A stretch of DNA of 64,000 bases from a bacterium (lineage in GTDB: Bacteria > Armatimonadota > Zipacnadia > Zipacnadales > UBA11051): NCBI GenBank assembly GCA_021372615.1, contig JAJFUB010000121.1, forward strand, positions 62,001 to 126,000. The letters are read 5' to 3'. Shown in pieces: positions 46,302 through 55,270 of this stretch. The notes beneath the pieces are model-generated. The model had not been told where the DNA came from, did no database searches, and was given only the letters and a program-made list of their open reading frames with translations. A program made the position numbers and the translations under genes. Positions within the stretch are counted from its first letter, which is position 1. Each line of letters begins with the position of its first letter.

Positions 46302-47406
46302 GAATCTGCCTAAGCTGAGAGTACTACAAGTCATTACGGCGCGCCGGTTCTATGGCGCGGAACGCGTACTGGTGCACCTGTGCGAGGGGCTGCGCGAGCG
46401 CGGCCACGAGGTGTGGGTGGCCTGCAAGCCCAACGAGGACGTCGAGCGGGAGCTACGCGACATCGGCATCACAGTTTTCTCGATGCCCATCGCCGGCAAG
46501 GTGAACCCGGTCGCGCCGTTCCGCCTGGCGGGGCTGGCCCGCCGCCTGAAGGTGGATGTGATCCATACGCACCTGTCCAGCGCCAGCCTGTGGGGAAGCG
46601 TCGCCGGGCGCATGTTGGGAGTGCCTGTCGTCGCCGAGGTGCATGCGCTCAACTCGCGCCGCTGCTTCATGTTGGCCAACCGCATCGTGACGTGCAGTGA
46701 GGGCGTCCGGAGACACCTGCTCCGGCTGCGGGTGCCGGCCGAGCGCATGGACGTGCTCTACAACGGGCTCCCCTCGCGCCTGTTCGAGGGGCTCAAGAGC
46801 CGGGACGAGGTGCGCCGCGAGTTGGGGCTGCCGCTGGACACGCCGGTGATCGGCGCTGTGGCCCACCTGGCGCCCAAGAAGGGCCAGCGTCATCTGCTGG
46901 AGGCCGTGCTGCTGCTGCGCGCGCGCTTCCCGAACCTGGTCTGTCTGTTTGTAGGCGAGGGCGAGACGTTCCTGGAGTTGGAGGAACTGGCCGAGCAGAT
47001 GGGCGTGCAGGACGCGGTCCGCTTCCTGGGCTTCCGGTCCGACGCGGTGCAACTCATGGTGGGGCTCGATGTCGTGGTGCTGCCCTCGGTGGCCAAGGAG
47101 GGTCTCGGCGTCGCACTGATCGAGGCCGGGTTCCTGGGCAAGGCGGCGGTCGCCAGCGACTGCTCGGGCATTGATGAAGTCATCGTAGATGGCGAGACCG
47201 GCCTGCTGGTGACGCCCGGCGATAGCTGGGCGCTGGCCGATAGCATCGCCAGCCTGTTGCTGGATCCGGCACGCGCCGCACGCCTCGGCGCCGCCGCCCG
47301 CGAGCGGGTCAGCGGGCTGTTCACCATGGGGGCCATGGCGCGGCGCGCCGAGGAGATCTACTACGAACTCCTGCGCCGCCACCACCGTCTTCCCCGGATC
47401 ACGTGA
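46288..47406 (+). CDS. GT4-family glycosyltransferase
   Basis: 372 residues, two Rossmann-like halves (GT-B). N-terminal acceptor half starts VLQVITARRFYGAERVLVHL, a Gly-rich GT4 loop. The C-terminal donor half has VGAVAHLAPKKGQRHLLEAV-like strand (VIGAVAHLAPKKGQRH), FLGFRSDAV, and the E-x7-E region EGLGVALIEAGFLGKAAVASD. Enzymes of this family transfer sugars from nucleotide donors to lipid, protein or glycan acceptors. Last gene of the acetyltransferase-CHAD-RdgB unit, with a 14-bp overlap. Probably in envelope glycan synthesis; substrate not predictable. Confidence 0.92.
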   Translation: MSVSENLPKLRVLQVITARRFYGAERVLVHLCEGLRERGHEVWVACKPNEDVERELRDIGITVFSMPIAGKVNPVAPFRLAGLARRLKVDVIHTHLSSASLWGSVAGRMLGVPVVAEVHALNSRRCFMLANRIVTCSEGVRRHLLRLRVPAERMDVLYNGLPSRLFEGLKSRDEVRRELGLPLDTPVIGAVAHLAPKKGQRHLLEAVLLLRARFPNLVCLFVGEGETFLELEELAEQMGVQDAVRFLGFRSDAVQLMVGLDVVVLPSVAKEGLGVALIEAGFLGKAAVASDCSGIDEVIVDGETGLLVTPGDSWALADSIASLLLDPARAARLGAAARERVSGLFTMGAMARRAEEIYYELLRRHHRLPRIT

Positions 47407-47603
47407 TTCCTCGGCCCTGGGGCGGGGCCGGGTTGAGCACCCCTTGAGCATAGGTTCAGGGCCAGTTTACCTGGCTGATGCAGAATCCATACTAGCCCAC
47501 CGTTCCGGCGACGCCTACCGTCGCGTCACGGCGGAGGACGGCGGTCGGTGCGGTGGGGGTGCCGCTTGGCGGGCAACACCCGGGCGGCCGCGAGGAATCG
47601 CCA

Positions 47604-50291
47604 ATGAACTGGGTTCAGTACCTGGGTCGGGCCCTGTTGGCTGTTGGCGTCATCGCCATCGCTGCGTGGGCGACCGCCAACAAGCTCATAGACATGCCGG
47701 TCCACGTCTTCTGGACCGGCATCCTGTCCTATCTGGTGGCGGCCGAAGTCGGGTGGACGCTCGCCGAACGCCACGCCAACAGCAGGCAGCAAGCCCTGCC
47801 ACGCCGCGGTCTGCTCAAGCTCACCCGCCAGGATCGCCCGAGCCCCGTGCTGCCGCGTTGGTTCGCCCAGGGGGGGCGCGTGCGGCTGTCGGATGTGGTT
47901 GCCCGGCATGACAGCCAGCGCGAGGCGCTGGCCGCCGTGCAGACCGTCGTGATGGCGCGAGTCTCCGGGCCGCGCCTCCACCTGCTGGCCGGCGCGCCCG
48001 GCAGCGGCCGCAGTACCTTCCTGTACCGCCTCGGCCGCGCCCTCGTGGAGGCGAGCCAGGAAGTCTTCCTCGTATTGCCCACGCCGGAGCTGCTGGCCCT
48101 TGAGCAGGTTCTCCAGGCGGCCAAGCGCGGCCAGACATACCTGCTTGTGGACGATCTGGACCTCCGTCCCGAGGCCGAGGAATGGCTGTACGAACTCCAG
48201 CGCTTCGGGCTGCCGGTTGTCGTCGTCGCCACCATCGCACCCGCCGCCGAGGCGGCACGCGAGGGGCTGGCGGCGGCGCAGCCGGTCTCCCTGGTCAGCC
48301 AGGCCACGGTGCATGACATCAGCGTGGCTCACGGCGACGTCGTGGCCCTCTCCCGCAAGCTGGGGACAGAGGGTGATCTGCAGCGTGTGGGGTTGTCGCT
48401 GGAGGAAGTGGACAGCCTGCTGACGGCCAGCCGGGCCCTGCGCGGCAGCGACGGGCACCGGGGCCTCTGGCACGATCTCGACCAGGGCGAAGGGCTGCCC
48501 GCCGAGGGCAAGCTCATGGTCGCCCTCGCCGGCTGCGCCGAGATGGGCTTCCCTGAGCCCCTGTGGCTGAAGCTGTTCGGGGCCGGTAGCCTGAGCCGCT
48601 GGCAGAAGGCCAGTCTGGTCGCCAGCGACAACTCGTTGGTTCTCCCCCCCCATCGCCTGGCGTGTCTGGAGCACCTGACCGATGCCGGCGCCGACAGCCC
48701 GGCGGTCGCGGCGGCGCTCGCGACGCTGTGCCGTGAGTCAGTGGCTACTGAGCCGGCCTTTGCGGCGCGTCTGCTGGGCGCCCTGGCGCGTCTGCCGGAG
48801 ACCCGGGACCTCGCGCGGGCCCAGATGGAGCAGGTGCGAGCCGCCGGCGCGGCCGCAGAGGCGCCGGCCGCCGTGCAGCGGCTGTGGCACCGGGCCCTCG
48901 ACGCTCTGGACATGCTGCCGGCCGATGCCGCTCTCTCCGATTACCCACCCGAGATCAACCTGCTTGTCCACTCGGCGTTCGCGCATCAGGCCTACGCGCG
49001 CATGCTTGAGTTGGCCGGAGGGCTGGGCAGCAACCCCGTCTACGGTAGCGCCGCACACTACGACACGGCCCTGGCGCTGGCGCACCTGGGGGAGCTGGGG
49101 CGCGCCGAGGGCGAACTGGACGCCGTGCAGGGCGGAGTAGTGGGTGCGCAGTACCTGCGCGGTGTCCTGGCCGAGATGCAGGGCGACGTGGTGCGGGCGC
49201 TCGACGCCTACGAGGCGTCACGCAAGGCTGACGAACTGCAGCTTGCCAGCACGCGCGCCCTGGCCTTTGCGTATGTCAAGGCCGGGGCGCCTCGCTCCGC
49301 CATTCCGCTGTTCGAAGCCCTGCTGGCCTACCACCCGCGCGAGGCCGAGCTGTATGCGGGCCTGGCGGTGGCCCACCTGCTGGCCGGCACAGCGCAGCGC
49401 GCCGCCGCCCAGAGCGCGCGCGCCATCCAGGCCGGGGTGGACCCGATCGAGGCCCGTAAGGCTGTCGCCAGAGCCTGCGCCGGGGTCCACGCCTACAGCC
49501 GCGTCGCGCCCGAGTTGGAGGCGTGCGTCTCCTACGATGAGACTGACATGGAGGTCTGGGAGGGGCTGGCGGTCGCGTGCCGCTGGCTGGGACGGTTTGC
49601 CCGCGAGGAGGAGTGTCTGCGCCGGCTACAGAGGCACGACCCGCAGAACGAGGAGCACCGGCTGGAGATGGCGCGGTGCCAGCGCGACCTGGGCCGCGGC
49701 AGCGAGGCCTACGAACTGCTACAGCCCCTGCTGGCCGGCGAGAGCCCGGACCTGAGGGCCCTCTTGCTGGCGGTCGAGGTCGCGGCTGCCGGGAGGGACC
49801 AGGACACGCAGCGGGCCCTGGCTCTGCGCGCGCTACAACTGGGCGATGACAGCGGGTGGAGCCAGTTCTGGCTCGGCGACAGCCGGCCGGAGCTCGATGA
49901 GGAAGCCCGCGCCGCCTATCGGACGGCCATCCGGCAACTGCAGCACCAGGTTCAGGAGGGCGCGACCCCGCGACAGACGGCCACCGTCTGGCAGGCGATC
50001 TACCTGGCTGCGGCCCGCCTGCAGGACACCGACCTGGCCGATCAGGCGCTCCGCAAGGCGACACAGGAGGCGGCGATCTGCGAGGCGCTGGGCGCCGAGA
50101 TCCACTCCATCGCCCACCGGCGAGCCGTGCCGCCGGACGTCTTCCTCGATAGCCTGCCGCCCCATGACGTCCCGCCCTCGGCGCCACCCGCCGTCGAGCC
50201 ACAGGCTCCCGACAAGCCGAACGTGAAACCCGTGACGGCGCCCACGGAGTCCAGCACGATCCGCAACCGTCGCCTGCGCGGCAATAGCTGA
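47604..50291 (+). CDS. Membrane-anchored STAND-like P-loop NTPase with TPR repeats
   Basis: 895 residues from the ATG at 47604, with GAGGAA upstream. Two membrane segments lie in the first 55 residues. A P-loop NTPase follows: Walker A GAPGSGRST at 130-138 and Walker B YLLVDDLD near 179-186, then a helical region. From about residue 440 to the end there are many TPR-like helical pairs (AHLGELGRAEGELDAVQ, LRGVLAEMQGDVVRALDAYE, LAVACRWLGRFAREEECLRR). This layout (NTPase plus repeat sensor) is that of STAND-type signalling or immune NTPases, but here it is tethered to the membrane and no effector domain is evident. It could also be an envelope stress or assembly ATPase. Preceded by a 197-bp gap. 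Confidence 0.75.
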   Translation: MNWVQYLGRALLAVGVIAIAAWATANKLIDMPVHVFWTGILSYLVAAEVGWTLAERHANSRQQALPRRGLLKLTRQDRPSPVLPRWFAQGGRVRLSDVVARHDSQREALAAVQTVVMARVSGPRLHLLAGAPGSGRSTFLYRLGRALVEASQEVFLVLPTPELLALEQVLQAAKRGQTYLLVDDLDLRPEAEEWLYELQRFGLPVVVVATIAPAAEAAREGLAAAQPVSLVSQATVHDISVAHGDVVALSRKLGTEGDLQRVGLSLEEVDSLLTASRALRGSDGHRGLWHDLDQGEGLPAEGKLMVALAGCAEMGFPEPLWLKLFGAGSLSRWQKASLVASDNSLVLPPHRLACLEHLTDAGADSPAVAAALATLCRESVATEPAFAARLLGALARLPETRDLARAQMEQVRAAGAAAEAPAAVQRLWHRALDALDMLPADAALSDYPPEINLLVHSAFAHQAYARMLELAGGLGSNPVYGSAAHYDTALALAHLGELGRAEGELDAVQGGVVGAQYLRGVLAEMQGDVVRALDAYEASRKADELQLASTRALAFAYVKAGAPRSAIPLFEALLAYHPREAELYAGLAVAHLLAGTAQRAAAQSARAIQAGVDPIEARKAVARACAGVHAYSRVAPELEACVSYDETDMEVWEGLAVACRWLGRFAREEECLRRLQRHDPQNEEHRLEMARCQRDLGRGSEAYELLQPLLAGESPDLRALLLAVEVAAAGRDQDTQRALALRALQLGDDSGWSQFWLGDSRPELDEEARAAYRTAIRQLQHQVQEGATPRQTATVWQAIYLAAARLQDTDLADQALRKATQEAAICEALGAEIHSIAHRRAVPPDVFLDSLPPHDVPPSAPPAVEPQAPDKPNVKPVTAPTESSTIRNRRLRGNS

Positions 50292-50304
50292 CGCTGGCAG
50301 GCGG

Positions 50305-52395
50305 CTACACCCGCGACCACTCCACCGCCAGTCGCAGCCGGCCCTGCAGTCCTGCGGGCAGCAGGACGACGTCCTCCTGCAACGGCAGCGGCACGTCCCG
50401 CAGCCGCACCGCCGTCACGCGGCCCTCGGGCAGCCGCAGCCGCAACCTGATCTGTGCGGCCACGGGCTCCTCTGGCAGGCGCAACTTCACCGTCCCCGTG
50501 TCGTCACCGCTCAGCGCAATCGAGAAGCCCACCCGGCCGAAGCGCGTGGGGACACGTCGCACCTTGATGGTCTCGCCCGCCGCCAGCCAGCGCCGCGGCA
50601 CGGCCCGGCACAGCCACAGCACGTCGGCCTCGCGCTCCTCGTAGACCAGGCCCCAGCGCAGCATGATCGGGACCATGACCTGGCAGGGCAGTACCTGCCA
50701 GGCGACGAGGTGACGGAAACCGTTGTCACCAGGAATGACGCCGGCCTGCTCGTACGAGGCGAGGGTGCCGGCGGCGCCGTGGTGCGCCCAGTGGGCGTAC
50801 ATGAGCATCAGGTAGCGGTCCGCCTCGTCCTGCTCCAGCAGTGCCCGCGCGATGTGCAGCGCCGGCCAGTCGTCCAGGGTCCCCTGGAAGGTCGTCATGC
50901 CCAGCAACTCCCCGCCATGCGCCCGCCGCCACTGCAGCACCTGGTGCACCGTCTCCGGCGCGAGCATGTCCGCCGAGATCATCTCGGGGAAGTAGCGGTA
51001 GTTGCAGTACGAGGCATGGCGGTTGGCGGTCATGCACGTGAGCGGCTCGAGTTGGTCCGGCCCGGGCGGGACATAGCCCACCTCGGCCTGCGTCGTCTGC
51101 TCCACCGAGCGCCGGAGGTCCGCCTCATAGGCTTCGGACTCGGCCACCAGCGCCTCGCCCTCGCGGCGCAGCGGCTCGTCCGGCAACTCCTCCAGCACCC
51201 TCCCGACGTCCCGCAGGCCCCGGCACGCCCAGACATCACCCGAGTAGTAGAACGTCTGCCACTGGTCAGCCTGTCCGTGGTAGTCGGCCTCGGGCAGGCC
51301 GGGGATCAGCCCGTGGTGGGGGTCATCCGACGGGAACTGCTGCTTGCTCTCCGCGCGCAGGGCCAGCAGGCGCTGCCAGGCCGGCCGCAGCAGCGTGAGC
51401 CGTCGCACCAGCCACTCCGCGTCGCCGCTGAGGCGCACGTACTCGGCGACGAGCGCCAGCACCTGGCCGTACTCCGCCAGCGCCGGGCCGTAGTAGTCGA
51501 AGGTGCCGTCGGGCTTCACGTAGCGGGACACGTAGTGACCGAGGATCTGCTCGGCGCGGCCGAGATGCCCCCACGAGAGCAGGGCGTGCAGCAGGAAGAT
51601 CGTGGCCGGCGGAAAGCTGTTGTGCCGCTCCTCCGCGTAGCCCATGGCCCCGTAGCGGGGAGCCAGGCCGCGGAAGGTGAGGACGCCAGACAGCAGCATG
51701 GCCTGCGCCGCGTCCAGCAGGTCCGGCTCGGGCACCTGCAGCTTCGCACCCGCCCGGCGGAACTCACGCCAGTGCTCCCACAGACTCAGGAGCGCGGCGT
51801 AGAACTCCTCAGGCGAGGCCGCCGCCCCGTTCGCCTGGTAGGCAAGCTGCTCCTCGCCACCATCTCGGGTCGTCGTGTGCAGCCGTCGCCAGGCGGTGAG
51901 GTCGCCCCGCGCGTCGCAGGCGCCGAACACGAGCTGCTCGACCGTGTCGGTCTCGGTCTCGTACCGATGGCACAGGACGGGCAGCCAGCCATCCAGCAGG
52001 CCTGTCCGCGCGAGGCTCTCGGGCGCGGGGAGGGGGAGGCCTTCGCACCCGGGCACGACGCCATAGGCGTCCACATCCACGCGCTCGAGGGCTGCCTCGT
52101 CGCCGATGGCGCAGGGGCCCAGGAGCGGCACCAGCAGCCCGGCTATGGTGGCGAAGTCGGGCTCTCCCGCCGCCAGCAGGCGCCCGGCCAGCGGGTCGTC
52201 CGGCGCCGCCAGCAGGGCCTCATAGTAGCGCGGCTCCACCTGCGGCCCCGCAGCGGCGGTGACGTCGCGCAACTCCGTCTTGCGCAGGGCGCAGAGCTGC
52301 TCCGTCTCGCCCGTGAAGATGATCTCGCCCGGGGTCTCGCTGACGACAACCCCCGGCAGCTTCGCTCGCACCACGGCCCCGGCTCTGTCGCTCAT
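50305..52395 (-). CDS. Six-hairpin glycosidase-like protein
   Basis: 696 residues from the ATG at 52395, with GAGGAG seven bases upstream; the longer open frame is antisense to the amidase gene. Residues about 300-600 show repeated helix pairs with aromatic and acidic residues typical of (alpha/alpha)6 glycosidases such as amylo-alpha-1,6-glucosidase or trehalase relatives (FPPATIFLLHALLSWGH, FDYYGPALAEYGQVLALV, CNYRYFPEMISADML). N- and C-terminal beta regions flank it. No signal peptide, so probably cytoplasmic. It ends the six-gene operon starting at 56906. The exact GH family is uncertain. Confidence 0.65.
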   Translation of the reverse strand: MSDRAGAVVRAKLPGVVVSETPGEIIFTGETEQLCALRKTELRDVTAAAGPQVEPRYYEALLAAPDDPLAGRLLAAGEPDFATIAGLLVPLLGPCAIGDEAALERVDVDAYGVVPGCEGLPLPAPESLARTGLLDGWLPVLCHRYETETDTVEQLVFGACDARGDLTAWRRLHTTTRDGGEEQLAYQANGAAASPEEFYAALLSLWEHWREFRRAGAKLQVPEPDLLDAAQAMLLSGVLTFRGLAPRYGAMGYAEERHNSFPPATIFLLHALLSWGHLGRAEQILGHYVSRYVKPDGTFDYYGPALAEYGQVLALVAEYVRLSGDAEWLVRRLTLLRPAWQRLLALRAESKQQFPSDDPHHGLIPGLPEADYHGQADQWQTFYYSGDVWACRGLRDVGRVLEELPDEPLRREGEALVAESEAYEADLRRSVEQTTQAEVGYVPPGPDQLEPLTCMTANRHASYCNYRYFPEMISADMLAPETVHQVLQWRRAHGGELLGMTTFQGTLDDWPALHIARALLEQDEADRYLMLMYAHWAHHGAAGTLASYEQAGVIPGDNGFRHLVAWQVLPCQVMVPIMLRWGLVYEEREADVLWLCRAVPRRWLAAGETIKVRRVPTRFGRVGFSIALSGDDTGTVKLRLPEEPVAAQIRLRLRLPEGRVTAVRLRDVPLPLQEDVVLLPAGLQGRLRLAVEWSRV

Positions 52396-52406
52396 GGCAC
52401 ATCTCC

Positions 52407-53288
52407 TCAGAAGCGCAGTTGCTTCAGCAGCGTTCGCGGGATGCTCACCCGCATCCCCTTGAGCGGGTCCACGATCTGGTTGACCCGCAGGTCGCACAGC
52501 AGGCTCTGCAGCATGAGGCCCTCGGCGTCGCTGACGCCCAGTTGCTCGACCAGCAGGTCGCGCGCGGCCCCGACCGCCAGGTCGGCCGCCTCGTCGAGTG
52601 TCGGCGCTGCCGTCAGCACCGAGATGTGGTCGGGCCACTCCGCCAGCGGCCAGGGGCTGATGAGGCGCGGCAGCAGCGACAACCGCACCAGGACCTCGGC
52701 GGCGACCTCGATGCCCATGCCGCCACTCTCGCCGTCGCCCTGCAGGGCATGCACGTCGCCGAGGGCGAAGAGCGCGCCGGGCACCGTGATGGGCAGGTAC
52801 AGCACGCCCCCCGGCTTGACCTCCGTGCTGTCCATGTTGCCGCCATGCCGCCCCGGCGTCGTCGTGGGGATCTCGCCCAGGGCGGGGGCGACGCCGATCA
52901 CGCCGATCATCGGGTCAAGCGGGAAGCTCAGATCGCGGTTGAACTGCGCCTGGCCGTCGGCGATGTGCGGCACGAGCAACTCCACCAGGCCAGTGTGCCG
53001 GTCGCTGGCATAGATGAGCCCCTCCGGGGCGCACGCGATGTCCAGGAGGTCCACGCGGAGCGTCATCCCCGGCTCAGCACCGGCGATGGCCACCGGGCCT
53101 GTGGCGGGGTTGCCGTAGCCGGCGACGGCATGCGAGAGAGACGTGGCGTCCGGCACGTGGGGGATCTTGTTGTCAAAGCAGTCGCGTGTCTGCAGCAGCA
53201 CCTCGTCGCCGGACGCGACCGTCAGCGCCGGCTCGTGCCGGCGCGAGAAGCTGTGGATGCAGTGCTCGCTGCTCAGTTCGTGACGCAT
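52407..53288 (-). CDS. Acetamidase/formamidase family amidase
   Basis: 293 residues. Matches the FmdA/AmdA fold: PALTVASGDEVLLQTRDCFD near the start, the long conserved core DPMIGVIGVAP, PTTTPGRHGGNMDSTEVKPG (the strongest family signature) and LFALGDVHALQGDGE. Enzymes hydrolyse formamide, acetamide or related short amides to ammonia and acid, with metal at the HGGNMD region. It sits 13 bp after the UbiA gene and 11 bp before the six-hairpin gene. Cytoplasmic. The role beside prenyl-transfer genes is unclear. Confidence 0.92.
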   Translation of the reverse strand: MRHELSSEHCIHSFSRRHEPALTVASGDEVLLQTRDCFDNKIPHVPDATSLSHAVAGYGNPATGPVAIAGAEPGMTLRVDLLDIACAPEGLIYASDRHTGLVELLVPHIADGQAQFNRDLSFPLDPMIGVIGVAPALGEIPTTTPGRHGGNMDSTEVKPGGVLYLPITVPGALFALGDVHALQGDGESGGMGIEVAAEVLVRLSLLPRLISPWPLAEWPDHISVLTAAPTLDEAADLAVGAARDLLVEQLGVSDAEGLMLQSLLCDLRVNQIVDPLKGMRVSIPRTLLKQLRF

Positions 53289-53301
53289 GGAGACATCTCT
53301 C

Positions 53302-54225
53302 TCAGAATGGAGTCAGTCCGGCGCAGAAGAAGCCCAGACCCAGAAGGACGCTGGTGGCCAGGTGCGTGGCGACCGTGGCGGCGTTGGCGGGCGTCAGGCG
53401 CGGCAGGTCATCATGGTAGCGCAGGGCCACCTGGCAGGCCTTCACCGCCAGCGGGATCGCCAGCAGCGCGACCAGCGCCGTCGGGGGGAACAGGTGTATG
53501 GCGACGGCCAGGATGATACTCAGGAACGTCGCCCCCATCAGCCCCACGTGCACCCACGCTGAGCGCCGCCGTCCCAGGCGCACCACCCAGTGACGCTTGC
53601 GCACGGCCGCATCGGCCTCGGCGTCCTGGAACTGGTTGATCCACAGGATCGCTGTGATGAGCAGCCCCACCGGTACGCTGGCCCAGAAGGCCTCCAGGTC
53701 AAAGCGCCCGACCTGCAGGTAGTAGGCACCCAGCACCGGCAGCAGCCCGAAGTCGAGGAAGATGAAGACCTCGCCGCCGCCGCGGTAGGCGAACTTCAGC
53801 GGCGGAGCGGTGTAGAACACGCCCGTCAGGCCGCCGATGAGTCCCAGCCACAGGATCGGCCAGCCGCCGCGGTAGACCAGGTAGAAGCCGATGATCGCCG
53901 CCAGGACCAGGCAGACGAAGGCCGCCGCCGACACCTCCCACGGCCTCGCCTCGCCCTGCTGGATGACGCGGCTGCCGCCGGTGAAGGGCGAGGCGAAGGT
54001 CGTGTTGAGGCCATCGGTGCCGCTGAGGTGGTCGAAGAAGTCGTTGGCGAGATTGGCGCAGGCGTGCAGGAGTATCAGTGATACCAGCGCCAGGACGGCG
54101 AGATCCCACTGCACCCTCCCCCCGGTGACATAGTAGGCCGCACCCGTGCCCACGAGAATGGGCGCCAGGCTTGCGGTGAAGAACGGGGCCCGCGCGGCAC
54201 GAAGCCAGAAGAGGATGGCCCGCAT
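53302..54225 (-). CDS. UbiA-family prenyltransferase (MenA-like)
   Basis: 307 residues from the ATG at 54225, two bases after the URO-D-like stop; the longer frame overlaps that gene and is rejected. About nine membrane helices. The two Asp-rich prenyl diphosphate-binding motifs are present: NDFFDHLSGTD near residue 63 and DAEADAAVRKRH near residue 190. MenA-type members attach a polyprenyl chain to dihydroxynaphthoate for menaquinone; other relatives make ether lipids or carotenoid parts. No other menaquinone gene is nearby, and the operon contains an isoprenylcysteine-methyltransferase-like gene, so an unusual quinone or prenyl lipid is also possible. Confidence 0.88.
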   Translation of the reverse strand: MRAILFWLRAARAPFFTASLAPILVGTGAAYYVTGGRVQWDLAVLALVSLILLHACANLANDFFDHLSGTDGLNTTFASPFTGGSRVIQQGEARPWEVSAAAFVCLVLAAIIGFYLVYRGGWPILWLGLIGGLTGVFYTAPPLKFAYRGGGEVFIFLDFGLLPVLGAYYLQVGRFDLEAFWASVPVGLLITAILWINQFQDAEADAAVRKRHWVVRLGRRRSAWVHVGLMGATFLSIILAVAIHLFPPTALVALLAIPLAVKACQVALRYHDDLPRLTPANAATVATHLATSVLLGLGFFCAGLTPF

Positions 54226-54227
54226 AC

Positions 54228-55226
54228 TCAGGACACCCCACCGGCATAGACTGTGGCGCCGTAGTTCACGAACTCCTCGGCCATCGCGTCTATCTTCTCC
54301 TGGCTGTGCTGCACCGCCTGGGGGGAGGCGTACCACTGGGCGATGAAGCCGCCGTTGTAGCACCCAAGCTTGTCAATGAGCATCCGCGCGTAGGCGCGCA
54401 CTTCCTCGACCGTGCCATGCACCATCGTCTGCTGGATGTCCACCGGGCACCAGAAGCACAGCCGCCCGCCGAAGCGCTCCGCCAGCGTATCCACGCCCAT
54501 GTTCTCCTGCTGATCTTGCTGGATGACATCCAGCTCCGCCTCGATGAAGTGCTCGAGCAGGTCGGTGATGTGCCCGCAGCTATGCAGGAACGTGAGCATC
54601 CCGCGCTCGTGGGCATGATGATAGACGCGCTGGTAGACGGGCTTGAAGAACTCGGCGAAGGTGGCCGGCGAGAGCATCGGGCGGTCCTGCAGGCCCCAGT
54701 CGTCGCAGGACATGATGCCATGGGCGCCCAGGTCCGCCAGCCGGTCAATGGCCTGGATGGCGATGTCGCCCAGCTTGCCCAGCAGCGTGTGCAACTGCTC
54801 GGGGTACTCGTACGGGTCCGTCCAGGCCTCGATGTGGCCGCGGAGGTACTCCAGCCGATGGATGAGGCTCATCGGGATGCCGCCGAGCAGGAACTTGTCC
54901 TCCGGGTTGCTGGCGCAGGCCTTCCTGGCCCCCTCGTAGCGCGCCTCGACGGTGTAGTCGGGCCACGCGAAGTCATCCAGCATGGCGTAGTCCTTGAGCG
55001 GGTGGCCGACCACCTGCCCCATGGTCTTGTCGCCCGGCAGCTTGCGCCAGATACTGTGGAATTCGTCTTCCCACTCCGTGTCGGTCTTGACGCACGGCTG
55101 GAAGCTGGGGTCGCCCCCGGCGCCGCAGCCGGCGATGTCAGTGCCCCACGGCGCGGGGAGGTTGAACGGCACCCGGTCGGGCCCCTGGAAGGTCACGGCG
55201 CGGACGACACGTTCATGCGAAGTCAT
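54228..55226 (-). CDS. Uroporphyrinogen decarboxylase-like (MtaA/CmuA-type) protein
   Basis: 332 residues from the ATG at 55226. The TIM-barrel URO-D pattern is seen in SHERVVRAVTFQGPDRVP at the start, GIMSCDDWGLQDRPMLSP, FLHSCGHITDLL (the His-x-Cys metal region typical of corrinoid methyltransferase relatives) and GGFIAQWYAS. Unlike haem-pathway HemE, such proteins are common in carbohydrate-degrading environmental bacteria and are often methyltransferases or of unknown function. Stop precedes UbiA by two bases, so they are co-translated. Haem synthesis is unlikely since no other hem gene is present. Confidence 0.85.
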   Translation of the reverse strand: MTSHERVVRAVTFQGPDRVPFNLPAPWGTDIAGCGAGGDPSFQPCVKTDTEWEDEFHSIWRKLPGDKTMGQVVGHPLKDYAMLDDFAWPDYTVEARYEGARKACASNPEDKFLLGGIPMSLIHRLEYLRGHIEAWTDPYEYPEQLHTLLGKLGDIAIQAIDRLADLGAHGIMSCDDWGLQDRPMLSPATFAEFFKPVYQRVYHHAHERGMLTFLHSCGHITDLLEHFIEAELDVIQQDQQENMGVDTLAERFGGRLCFWCPVDIQQTMVHGTVEEVRAYARMLIDKLGCYNGGFIAQWYASPQAVQHSQEKIDAMAEEFVNYGATVYAGGVS

Positions 55227-55270
55227 GGCAGGCCTCGGAGCATGGAGTTGGGGGGCTGATACGCCCGGCA

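Noticed and set aside
54228-55226. HemE of haem synthesis
   Set aside because: The sequence resembles MtaA/CmuA-type URO-D relatives with a His-x-Cys-like metal region and no other hem gene is in the window.
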